A stretch of 20,077 nucleotides of DNA. Origin: Campylobacterales bacterium (GTDB lineage Bacteria > Campylobacterota > Campylobacteria > Campylobacterales > JALSKU01). Of the stretch, positions 6,113 to 13,558 are shown piece after piece (the first letter of the stretch is position 1; the number at the start of each line of letters is the position of its first letter). The DNA is taken from the NCBI GenBank assembly GCA_027038235.1, contig JALVXV010000015.1, positions 1 to 20,077 of the forward strand, in the 5' to 3' direction. The position numbers and the translations under genes were made by a program. The notes beneath the pieces are model-generated. The model had not been told where the DNA came from. It searched no databases and was given only the letters and a program-made list of their open reading frames with translations.

Positions 6113-6145
6113 TTTAACAATCATTTAACTCTCAAGGGATATAAT
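6113..6145 (+). promoter_or_regulatory. Promoter of the NosL-like gene with paired ATTTAAC repeats
   Basis: ATTTAAC occurs at 6113-6119 and 6123-6129 (10 bp apart), then 10 bp, then a perfect -10 TATAAT at 6140-6145; the ATG is at 6173 with AAAGGA before it. There is no usual -35; the second repeat sits near that position, as in PhoB-type promoters. The repeats are midway between this -10 and the divergent -10 at 6095-6100. Confidence 0.6.
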
Positions 6146-6172
6146 GTCGAAAATTTTTTAAAAGGATTTACT

Positions 6173-6874
6173 ATGGTAAAAAGATTACTACTTAGTATCT
6201 TGGTTGTAGCAGGGATTTTATCCTCAGGTGCTTTAGCAAAAAGCAAACATATGATGTATCAAGCCGTACCGATGAATAAGGCTCAAATCATTCAAAACGG
6301 CAAAGAGAAAGCTTACTGTCCAAACTGCGGTATGACTTTAAGAATGTTTTACAAGACCAACCATGCCGCCACGGTAAATGGCAAAGTAAAACAGTACTGC
6401 TCTATGCACTGCTTGGCTGAAGATGCCGTAAAGGGTTTAAATCCGACAGATATAAAAGTGGTTGATAATACTACTTTAAAATTTATCCCAGCAAAAGATG
6501 CTTTTTATGTTGTAGGTAGTAACAAACCTGCCACTATGAGCAAAGTAAGCAAGTATGCTTTTGGTACAAAAGATGCTGCTATGGCATTTGCTAAAGAAAA
6601 TGGTGGGAAAGTTTTGAGCTTTGATGAAGCATTTGCAATAGCAAAAAAGGCTTATAAAAAAGAGGCTATGATGATAAATAAAAAGCAGCATATGATGGCT
6701 AAAAAAGGTGAAATGATATTTGCTAAAAAGTGTAGTGCAGATAAACTTCCACACTTTAACTCAACTGCAGATGCAAAGGCATATATCAAGTCTCATGGAA
6801 TTTGTGGTAAAATGATGGGTAAACCTCTTCAGGCAGTAGGATTGTACCTATATTTTAAAGATAACAATAAATAA
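6173..6874 (+). CDS. NosL-like secreted Met/Cys-rich protein, probable copper binder
   Basis: 233 residues. The signal peptide (1-22) ends ALA-K and lacks a lipobox, unlike typical NosL lipoproteins. The NosL-like core carries CPNCGM (49-54) and YCSMHC (75-80), then a domain with the pattern of NosL (DAFYVVGS, KYAFGTKDAAMAFAKENGG at about 110-145). A C-terminal extension (about 165-233) has further Met pairs (MM at 166-167, 174-175, 214-215) and two lone cysteines (C187, C211) in a GEMIFAKKC...CGKMM context that weakly recalls cytochrome c length and spacing but has no CXXCH. NosL supplies copper to nitrous oxide reductase; no nosZ or other nos gene is in this window. Divergent to the regulator and sharing its control region. 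Family likely, function inferred. Confidence 0.8.
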   Translation: MVKRLLLSILVVAGILSSGALAKSKHMMYQAVPMNKAQIIQNGKEKAYCPNCGMTLRMFYKTNHAATVNGKVKQYCSMHCLAEDAVKGLNPTDIKVVDNTTLKFIPAKDAFYVVGSNKPATMSKVSKYAFGTKDAAMAFAKENGGKVLSFDEAFAIAKKAYKKEAMMINKKQHMMAKKGEMIFAKKCSADKLPHFNSTADAKAYIKSHGICGKMMGKPLQAVGLYLYFKDNNK

Positions 6875-6879
6875 AAACT

Positions 6880-6907
6880 TTTTGGAGAGCCTTTTTGCTC
6901 TCCAAAA
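6880..6907. terminator. Bidirectional rho-independent terminator between the NosL-like gene and mrp
   Basis: TTTTGGAGAGC (6880-6890) and GCTCTCCAAAA (6897-6907) form a perfect 11-bp stem with a 6-nt loop. A/T tracts at the base serve both directions; on the minus strand the stem is followed by AGTTTTTATTT. It ends the NosL-like gene (stop at 6874) and the converging mrp gene (stop at 6960). Confidence 0.85.
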
Positions 6908-6959
6908 TTGTAATTTGATTTGTCAGTTTGTATCTATGTTGCTTTGACCCAAAGCTATC

Positions 6960-8087
6960 TTAAACTGAACAAGCACTCTTTCCTGCAGTTGCAGTACCAG
7001 GTATTCCAATAGTAGGCTGAATCGCTTCATTATCAACTCCGCCCTCTTCATTTATCTTCTCTATCATCTCCCAAAGCTTTTTAGCAGCTTCAAAATATTT
7101 TTTTGCAGTTATGGTATCGGGAAATTCACTAGATATTGGTTTTCCTGCATCACCACCCTCTCTAATAGCTGGTTCAATTGGTATCTCACCAAGTACAACA
7201 GTATCAAACTCTTTAGCTAAAGGTTCAGTTGTACCTTTTCCAAATATATCATACTCTTTATCTGTCTCAGGGCAGATAAATCCACTCATATTTTCTACTA
7301 TTCCAGCTATTGGAATATTTAATTTTTTGAACATATCTAAGCTTCTTGCAGTATCATCAAGTGCAACTTTTTGAGGAGTTGTTACACAAACTCCAGCAGT
7401 TACTGGAACACTTTGGGCAAGTGTAAGCTGTGCATCACCAGTACCTGGAGGCATATCTATAACAAGCACATCCAAATCTCCCCATAAAATATCTTGTAAA
7501 AGTTGCTGGATAGCCTTCATAATCATTGCACCTCTCCAGATAAGAGATTGACCCTCTTCCATAAGACTTCCCATACTCATTACCTCAACTCCATGAGCTA
7601 AAATGGGTTTTACTTTGTTTCCTATGATTTCAGGAGTTTCACCTACTATACCCATCATTCTTGGGATATTTGGTCCATAAATATCAGCATCTAAAAGACC
7701 TACTTTTTTACCCTGCTTTGCAAGAGATATAGCAAGGTTTACTGTCGTAGTTGACTTACCTACACCGCCCTTTCCACTACTTACCATTACAAAGTTTTTG
7801 ATATGTGGAGCGATATTCTTTCCTTTTGAGCTTGATTCTCTAGGCATTTTTGGCTTTTTTAGATCTATTTCATACTCTTTTATGCCAATACTCTCAAATG
7901 CCTCTTTTATATCATCTCTTATCTGCTTTTCTACTTCTGGTGCTGAGGAAGTGATCTCAACACTAACTTTTACCCTCTCCCCTTCCACTTTAATATCTTT
8001 AACAAATCCAAAATCTACGATACTTTTTGTAAATCCTGGATATGCTACCTTTTTCAAAGCTTCAGTAATCATATCATTTGTGATCAT
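6960..8087 (-). CDS. mrp: Mrp/ApbC-type P-loop ATPase, iron-sulfur cluster carrier
   Basis: 375 residues. An N-terminal MIP18-like domain (1-80) precedes an Mrp/NBP35 ATPase domain with the deviant Walker A SGKGGVGKST (104-113), DADIYGPNIP (134-143) and VIDMPPGTGD (209-218). Mrp proteins hold and transfer Fe-S clusters in the cytoplasm. The family CxxC that ligates the cluster across the dimer is changed: here it reads ICPET, with C272 kept and the second Cys replaced by Thr. The tail ends SACSV with one more Cys. ATG at 8087 follows AAAGGAG. It converges on the NosL-like gene and diverges from ispDF, the arrangement I recall as Cj1606c-Cj1607. Confidence 0.95.
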   Translation of the reverse strand: MITNDMITEALKKVAYPGFTKSIVDFGFVKDIKVEGERVKVSVEITSSAPEVEKQIRDDIKEAFESIGIKEYEIDLKKPKMPRESSSKGKNIAPHIKNFVMVSSGKGGVGKSTTTVNLAISLAKQGKKVGLLDADIYGPNIPRMMGIVGETPEIIGNKVKPILAHGVEVMSMGSLMEEGQSLIWRGAMIMKAIQQLLQDILWGDLDVLVIDMPPGTGDAQLTLAQSVPVTAGVCVTTPQKVALDDTARSLDMFKKLNIPIAGIVENMSGFICPETDKEYDIFGKGTTEPLAKEFDTVVLGEIPIEPAIREGGDAGKPISSEFPDTITAKKYFEAAKKLWEMIEKINEEGGVDNEAIQPTIGIPGTATAGKSACSV

Positions 8088-8156
8088 ATGACTCCTTTAT
8101 ATAGTAATTGGATTTGGAATTTATCATAAAAAAGATAAAAAAAAGCTTTCAAATTG

Positions 8157-8162
8157 TATAAT
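8157..8162 (+). promoter_or_regulatory. Promoter of the ispDF series (-10)
   Basis: A perfect TATAAT preceded by TTG lies 31 bp before the TTG start of ispDF. No clear -35; the upstream stretch is A/T-rich, usual for this phylum. It should drive ispDF, the HP1021-type gene, the sulfurylase-like gene and pgpA, which overlap or lie 9 bp apart. Confidence 0.6.
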
Positions 8163-8193
8163 ATCGTAACATATTTACAAAAAAGGACAAAAT

Positions 8194-9324
8194 TTGCCTG
8201 ATTTATCTCTCATTTTGTTAGGAGCAGGAGATTCTACAAGGTTCAAAGCTAGTGTAAAAAAACAGTGGCTAAGGGTAGGAGATGAACCGCTATGGCTTTT
8301 TTTAGCGAAAAGATTGCAAAAAAAACTAAATCTAAATGATATTATTATAGTAGCAAACAAAAATGAGATACCCTATATGAAAAATTTTGCTAAATTTACC
8401 TATATAGAGGGTGGAAGTAAGAGGCAACTATCTTTAAAAAATGCCCTAGAAAAAGTAAAAAGTGAGTATGTCATAGTCAGTGATATAGCTAGAGTCTGTC
8501 TTGAAGATGACTTTATAAAGAGACTTTTAAATAGTGTTGGCTTAGCAGATGTAGTAGTGCCTTATCTAAAGGCAAATGATACAGTTCATTATAAAAATAG
8601 ACCTATCGATAGAGATGAGATAAAACTTATACAAACACCTCAGATTTCTCGTACTCAAATCTTGAAAAAGGCTCTTAAAAGCGATAAAATCTTTACAGAT
8701 GATAGTAGTGCAATTTTAGAAATTGGTGGGAGCATTAAGTATGTGGAGGGTTCTAGCAATGCCACAAAATTGACCTATTTGGAGGATTTGCATTTGATGA
8801 AATGTTTAAAACCCCCTTTGAATACTACCTTTTGTGGCTTAGGATATGATGTGCATCAATTTGAAAAAGATAAAAAGATGTTTTTAGGAGGAGTGAAGAT
8901 AGATCTCCCTTATGGATTTAAGGCTCACTCAGATGGCGATGTTCTTTTACATGCACTTTGCGATGCACTACTTGGTGCTATAGGACATGGTGATATAGGA
9001 GAACTCTTTCCAGATGATGATATGAGATACAAAGATGTTGATTCTAAAATTTTATTAAAAGAGGTGGTAAAATTTCTATATAGTGTTGGATATAAGATAG
9101 ACAATACCGATATAACTATTGTAGCCCAAAAACCAAAAATAACTCCCTACAAAGAGATGATAAGAGAGAGCATATCAAAAATACTTAAAATTCCAAACAA
9201 CAAAGTAAATATCAAAGCAACTACTACTGAAAAACTTGGTTTTATAGGTAGAGGTGAGGGTGTTGGGGTACATGCTATTGTATCTTTGAGTTATTTTGAT
9301 TGGAGCAAGGAGATAGTATCATGA
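8194..9324 (+). CDS. ispDF: Bifunctional IspD/IspF enzyme of the MEP isoprenoid pathway
   Basis: 376 residues. IspD (1-205) makes CDP-methylerythritol from MEP and CTP: nucleotide loop LLGAGDSTRF with R16 and K23 at the catalytic positions. IspF (about 212-376) forms the cyclic diphosphate MEcPP: metal ligands D219, H221 (GYDVH) and H253, spaced exactly as in E. coli IspF, plus HSDGD (245-249) and the FPDDD segment. The fusion skips the IspE step that lies between the two reactions and is typical of Campylobacterota. The start is TTG at 8194, supported by AAAGGA 7 bp upstream and by homology beginning at once; no ATG fits. The stop overlaps the next gene's start (ATGA). Confidence 0.97.
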   Translation: MPDLSLILLGAGDSTRFKASVKKQWLRVGDEPLWLFLAKRLQKKLNLNDIIIVANKNEIPYMKNFAKFTYIEGGSKRQLSLKNALEKVKSEYVIVSDIARVCLEDDFIKRLLNSVGLADVVVPYLKANDTVHYKNRPIDRDEIKLIQTPQISRTQILKKALKSDKIFTDDSSAILEIGGSIKYVEGSSNATKLTYLEDLHLMKCLKPPLNTTFCGLGYDVHQFEKDKKMFLGGVKIDLPYGFKAHSDGDVLLHALCDALLGAIGHGDIGELFPDDDMRYKDVDSKILLKEVVKFLYSVGYKIDNTDITIVAQKPKITPYKEMIRESISKILKIPNNKVNIKATTTEKLGFIGRGEGVGVHAIVSLSYFDWSKEIVS

Positions 9325-10217
9325 ATGTATTGATCATCGAAAATGAGATCTATCTTGCACAAAGTATCTCTTCTAAACTCTCTAAAATAGGCTATACTTG
9401 CAAAATAGTAGCAACCATAAAAGAGGCTTTAGATGAGGGATATTATGATATTATTTTATTAGCTACAAATATATCTGGGCAAAATTTTTATCCTGCAATT
9501 AAAAAGTATAAAAATTCTATCATTATACTACTTATATCATATATCAGTAATGATACTGTTTCAAAACCTTTAAAAATGGGAGCAGATGACTATATTTTAA
9601 AGCCATTTATGATAGAGGAGTTGTTGCGAAAGATAGAGCATCTTTTTGAGTATAAAAAGCTTAAAAAGGAGAACAGTTTTCTAAAGAGTTATGTAGAAAG
9701 TTTTTTTCAAAATAGCTCATTAAAATTGCTAGATACAAAAAAGATTGTTCCTCCTATATTTTTAAAAAGTAGTTATCAAAAATTTGCAGATCAATTTGTT
9801 TATGAATATGCAAAAAGTACAAATATTATTCCTGTATTTATAGCTATTGATTCTCCTGCAGCTATCGAAAAAATAAAACAGTATGATGACAGTACACTAC
9901 TTTATCTAATCAATTTTCAAAATTTAAGAAGAGATGAAAAGATAAAGCTTTTATCCATGGTTGAAAAAAAATGTGTAATTTTATGCACAACCAACCTAAA
10001 TGAAAAGCTAAATCCCAATTTTAATACAATTTTACTTGATGATTATGATAAAATATATGAAACTGGGGATATATTGTCTATCGATGACTATGTAAAATAT
10101 GTGATACAAAGATTTCAAGATAGATTTACCGATACTGAACTTAGTAAAAAACTTGGAATATCAAGAAAAAGCTTATGGGAAAAGAGAAAGAGATATGGAT
10201 TTAATAAGAAAAAATGA
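9321..10217 (+). CDS. HP1021-type orphan response regulator lacking the phospho-acceptor Asp
   Basis: 298 residues from ATG 9321 (ATGA overlap with ispDF, SD AAGGAG at 9307-9312); an in-frame TTG at 9300 is less likely. The receiver-like domain (1-115) keeps K94 (ILKPF) and S73, but the phospho-acceptor Asp is Ala48 (IILLATN) and the acidic pocket is reduced (E7-N8-E9), so classical phosphorylation is not expected. A middle region (120-245) has no recognised fold, and a C-terminal Fis-like helix-turn-helix (about 262-295, DTELSKKLGISRKSLWEKRKRYG) should bind DNA. Size, HTH and position between ispDF and a sulfurylase-like gene match Helicobacter HP1021 / Campylobacter Cj1608, reported to act on oriC, metabolism and redox responses. 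Cysteines (C27 and a C-x-x-x-x-C pair in the middle) could be redox-active. Confidence 0.85.
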   Translation: MNVLIIENEIYLAQSISSKLSKIGYTCKIVATIKEALDEGYYDIILLATNISGQNFYPAIKKYKNSIIILLISYISNDTVSKPLKMGADDYILKPFMIEELLRKIEHLFEYKKLKKENSFLKSYVESFFQNSSLKLLDTKKIVPPIFLKSSYQKFADQFVYEYAKSTNIIPVFIAIDSPAAIEKIKQYDDSTLLYLINFQNLRRDEKIKLLSMVEKKCVILCTTNLNEKLNPNFNTILLDDYDKIYETGDILSIDDYVKYVIQRFQDRFTDTELSKKLGISRKSLWEKRKRYGFNKKK

Positions 10218-11394
10218 TACATTAAAAGAGTTACACTTAGATAGGGAGGCTATAGCAACTCTCTCACTTGTTAAAGAGGGTATTTTAAAACCTATTGACA
10301 AATTGATGAATGAGGCTGAGTCTGAAAAGATTTATCAAACTTATAGGTATAAAGGGCATTTTTTACCCTTTCCTTTTATACTAGCTCCTGCTGGTAGAAG
10401 AAATGAGGAGGTCTTAAAAAAAGCAAAAAAGGGTGAGGTATTAAAGATAGTTGTCAATAAAAAATTAAGAGGCTATATTGAGGTTGACTCAATATATAAA
10501 ATAGACATCAATAGAAGAATAAAAGCTATATTTGGTACTGATGATAAAACTCATCCCGGAGTAAAAGATACCTTAAAAAGGCTTGGCAAATATGCAATAA
10601 GTGGAAAATATGATATAGAATTTGATGATATAAAAAAGCTAAAACAGAGGATAAAAAGTGCAAAAAAACAGATCCGAGCTAAAAAGACAACTGCTATAAT
10701 GATGGCTGCAAAACCTCTACATAGAGCTCATGAAAGGCTTATTAGACTTACCCTTGAAAATACAGATCTCTTAGTCATTTTTCTCTTAAAACCATACAAA
10801 AAAGATATTCTCTCTTATGAGATAAGATATAAAACTATGGAGTATTTTGTAGATAACTTTCTTCCTAAAAATAGAGTAGTAGTAGTACCATTTGAAAATA
10901 CATATATCTTTGCTGGTTACAATAATGCAATACTAGACTCACTTGCAGCTAAAAATTTTGGATGTAGCGATATTGTTTTGGGGCAAAACCACTCAGGCAT
11001 TGGTATATTTTATGATCATGATAGAATAAACTCTATAATGGACAAGGTAAAAAAGAGTGGGATTAATGTAGAGATCATGAGTGAGTTTGTCTATTGTAAC
11101 CAGTGTAAAACTTTGGTCAGCACAAAGACTTGTCCTCACGGAAATCACCATCATATATCATATCATTCACCATCCATTCTTGAGATATTAAAGGCTGGTT
11201 TGCTACCACCAGCAGTTTTAGTAAGAAAGGAGATCTCAGCTATTATCCTAAGTGAAATTTTTAAAGATAGATTTAAAGATTTGGGTAAATTATATGACTC
11301 CTTAATGCCAAATGATGGTCTTTTAGAGGAGCATAGTGAAAAAGAGTTTTATATAAAATTACTTGAACTTTATCAAACGACATCACTTACATAA
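10195..11394 (+). CDS. ATP-sulfurylase-like protein with altered active site
   Basis: About 399 residues from ATG 10195, overlapping the regulator gene by 23 bp; an in-frame TTG at 10153 would add 14 residues that duplicate the regulator's HTH region and is less likely. Layout follows sulfate adenylyltransferase: PUA-like N-terminal part (1-160), then a nucleotidyltransferase domain. The two catalytic His of the HxxH motif remain (LHRAHE, H176 and H179), but the preceding Q-x-R-N of true sulfurylases is M-A-A-K (170-173), GRDHAG is GQNHSG (263-268), and the late SGT-x-x-R motif is replaced by HSPSILE. The Cys/His cluster (C301, C304, C313, H315) is kept. It probably binds a nucleotide but may not activate sulfate. 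Corresponds to Cj1609 in Campylobacter by position. Confidence 0.8.
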   Translation: MDLIRKNDTLKELHLDREAIATLSLVKEGILKPIDKLMNEAESEKIYQTYRYKGHFLPFPFILAPAGRRNEEVLKKAKKGEVLKIVVNKKLRGYIEVDSIYKIDINRRIKAIFGTDDKTHPGVKDTLKRLGKYAISGKYDIEFDDIKKLKQRIKSAKKQIRAKKTTAIMMAAKPLHRAHERLIRLTLENTDLLVIFLLKPYKKDILSYEIRYKTMEYFVDNFLPKNRVVVVPFENTYIFAGYNNAILDSLAAKNFGCSDIVLGQNHSGIGIFYDHDRINSIMDKVKKSGINVEIMSEFVYCNQCKTLVSTKTCPHGNHHHISYHSPSILEILKAGLLPPAVLVRKEISAIILSEIFKDRFKDLGKLYDSLMPNDGLLEEHSEKEFYIKLLELYQTTSLT

Positions 11395-11403
11395 AGAGTA
11401 GCT

Positions 11404-11880
11404 ATGCAAAAACTATTTTTGACATTTTTTTATACAGGTTTATCGCCATTTGCACCAGGGACAGTTGGCAGTATATTTGCAGCTATTGTTGGCTACTTTA
11501 TACTACAATATCTTCTTGTATCAACTTTGGTACTTTTTAGCATTTTGATTACATTGATTGCTATTAAGGAGATAGATAGATATGAACAAATATCAAATAC
11601 TCATGATCCAAAAGAGATAGTAATAGATGAGGTTGTAGGAGTATGGATAGCTTTTTCACTTAGTGGGGCAACTCTATTTCAAATGATTTTAAGTCTTATC
11701 TTTTTTAGGATTTATGATATTTGGAAGCCATCAATTATAGGAAAAATTGATAAAAATTATAAAGGTGGTTTAGGGGTTATGGGAGATGATATAGTTGCTG
11801 GAGTTTTAGCAGGTATCTCTTCTGCTCTTTGTTATCAGCTATATAGCTATCTCATTTCCCAAGGTTATATAACTTTTTAA
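11404..11880 (+). CDS. pgpA: Phosphatidylglycerophosphatase A
   Basis: 158 residues. Removes the phosphate of phosphatidylglycerophosphate at the inner membrane to give phosphatidylglycerol. Conserved PgpA stretches: SPFAPGTVGS (14-23), HDPKEIVIDEVVGVW (67-81), FRIYDIWKP (101-109) and GDDIVAG (127-133), with hydrophobic helices at about 24-53, 79-100 and 128-150. It starts 9 bp after the sulfurylase-like gene with a weak SD, so it is likely the last gene of the ispDF series. Its final 29 bp overlap the 3' end of the convergent ABC exporter gene. Confidence 0.95.
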   Translation: MQKLFLTFFYTGLSPFAPGTVGSIFAAIVGYFILQYLLVSTLVLFSILITLIAIKEIDRYEQISNTHDPKEIVIDEVVGVWIAFSLSGATLFQMILSLIFFRIYDIWKPSIIGKIDKNYKGGLGVMGDDIVAGVLAGISSALCYQLYSYLISQGYITF

Positions 11881-13558
11881 ATGGTTTGCATTTGGTTTTG
11901 AGCTCATCAAATTTACCTTGACAAACAATTTTTCCATCTTCAAAGAGTAAAATTTTATCTGAATTTTCAATAGTACTCAATCTATGAGCAACAATAAATA
12001 CTATCAAATCCTCCTTTAGTTCATATATCGTCTTCATAATAGAAGATTCACTTTTATTATCAAGTGCACTTGTCGCTTCATCAAGTATAAGGATATCAGG
12101 ATTGCTATATAGTGCTCTTGCTATTGCTACTCTTTGTCTTTGACCTCCACTTAGATTGGTGCCAGACTCATCTAAGATCGTATCAATACCATCTTTTAAT
12201 GTTTTTATGTAGTCCCATAAATTAGCCTTTTTAAGTGCTTCTATTATCTTTTTGTCATCTCTTTTTTTACCATAAGCCACATTTGCAGCGATAGTATCAT
12301 TGACTATATAAATTCTTTGACTAACTACACAGATATGCTCTCTAAGGCTAGTCAATTCAAAATCTCTTAAATTTTCACCATTTAAATATATATTGCCACT
12401 ACTTGGGTCATAAAACCTTAAAAGTAGATTGACTACAGAGCTTTTTCCTCCCCCACTATCTCCTACTAACCCTACTACTTCTCCCTTTTTAGCACTAAAA
12501 GTTATACTTTTTAAGGCTTGATTTTTTCCATAATATAGTTGCACATCCTTAGCCTCTATGCTATCTATAGAAGTAATTTTTTTCTTACCTGATGGTATCA
12601 ATGTAGAGTATGACATTATCTCTTTTATCCTCTCATTTGCTGCAACTGCCACTTGAAACCTGCTATATGAATTTGACATCCTCTTTAGTGGATCTAAGAG
12701 TAGTGATAGAGCTGTTAAAAAGGAGAAAAAGCCTCCTGTTGTTAATTCATGAGTTATTAAAACCTCTCTTCCACCAACAATAATGACAGAGACTATCGAT
12801 ATAGCTCCTACTATCTCAAAAATAGGTGCTAATAGTTGCTGTTGCTTGATACTTTTCATATTGATCTGAAAGTATTTAAGATTCTGTTTTTCAAAATTTT
12901 CTAATTCATACTCACCAGCATTATATGCCTTTATCATCTCATAATTATTAAAAATTTCACTAAGTCTTGAGGTAAGTTTTGAATTTTGCTCTTGTGATTT
13001 TTTGGATAATATCTTTATCTTTTTTGAGATAATAGCTATAGGATATATTGCAGCAGGGATAATAACAAGTGAAAATATAGCAAGTTTTGGACTTTGATAG
13101 ATAACAACACCCAATAATCCAATAACTGTAAAACCACTCTTTAAAAAACTTATAGCATCTGAAGCGATTGCACTTTGGATTTTTATTATATCATTTGTTA
13201 TCCTGCTTATAAGCTCTCCACTATGCTTATTTAAATGAAAATCCAAATCAAGACTTATCATATGCTTTAGTAGCTTATTTTTCATGATTCTTACAACATC
13301 CTCTCCTATATAGGTCAGGTAGTATGATGATAAAAATGTCCCAACACCTTTACCTACAAAAGCAAGTACAACAAACAAAGGGAGTATATAAAGCATTGTG
13401 ATATTTTGTTCTACAAAAATTTTATTCATAACCGGTTTTACAAGATATGCTACAGATGCGGTTGAAACAGAGACCAATATCATGCCAAATATAGCAAGAG
13501 CTAGTTTTCCCTTGTAATTTTTAAGATATGGAATATACTCTTTAAAAAACTCTATCAA
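11852..13558 (-). CDS. MsbA-like ABC exporter, probable lipid A flippase
   Basis: 568 residues. A six-helix transmembrane domain (1-310) is fused to an ATPase domain (about 335-568) with Walker A GDSGGGKS (366-373), Q-loop Q414, signature LSGGQ (469-473), Walker B ILILDE and D-loop SALD (about 490-500), and the H-loop in VAHRLST. A homodimer would flip a lipid or lipid-linked substrate; in Campylobacterota the single exporter of this type is usually MsbA for lipooligosaccharide core, but substrate is not readable. The start is TTG at 13558, overlapping the flavoprotein's TGA (TTGA), with AAGGAG upstream, so translation is coupled. Last gene of the trpS-led series. Confidence 0.93.
   Translation of the reverse strand: MIEFFKEYIPYLKNYKGKLALAIFGMILVSVSTASVAYLVKPVMNKIFVEQNITMLYILPLFVVLAFVGKGVGTFLSSYYLTYIGEDVVRIMKNKLLKHMISLDLDFHLNKHSGELISRITNDIIKIQSAIASDAISFLKSGFTVIGLLGVVIYQSPKLAIFSLVIIPAAIYPIAIISKKIKILSKKSQEQNSKLTSRLSEIFNNYEMIKAYNAGEYELENFEKQNLKYFQINMKSIKQQQLLAPIFEIVGAISIVSVIIVGGREVLITHELTTGGFFSFLTALSLLLDPLKRMSNSYSRFQVAVAANERIKEIMSYSTLIPSGKKKITSIDSIEAKDVQLYYGKNQALKSITFSAKKGEVVGLVGDSGGGKSSVVNLLLRFYDPSSGNIYLNGENLRDFELTSLREHICVVSQRIYIVNDTIAANVAYGKKRDDKKIIEALKKANLWDYIKTLKDGIDTILDESGTNLSGGQRQRVAIARALYSNPDILILDEATSALDNKSESSIMKTIYELKEDLIVFIVAHRLSTIENSDKILLFEDGKIVCQGKFDELKTKCKPFKKLYNLGK

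Noticed and set aside
8157..8171. TGTTACG on the minus strand beside the ispDF promoter as an HP1021-box
   Set aside because: It differs from the recalled consensus TGTT(T/A)C(T/A) at the last base, and such a short A/T-rich motif is expected several times in 20 kb by chance.
9300..9320. Upstream TTG start for the HP1021-type regulator
   Set aside because: The ATG at 9321 has a well-placed AAGGAG, an ATGA overlap with ispDF and begins directly with the receiver strand, so the extra seven residues are unlikely.
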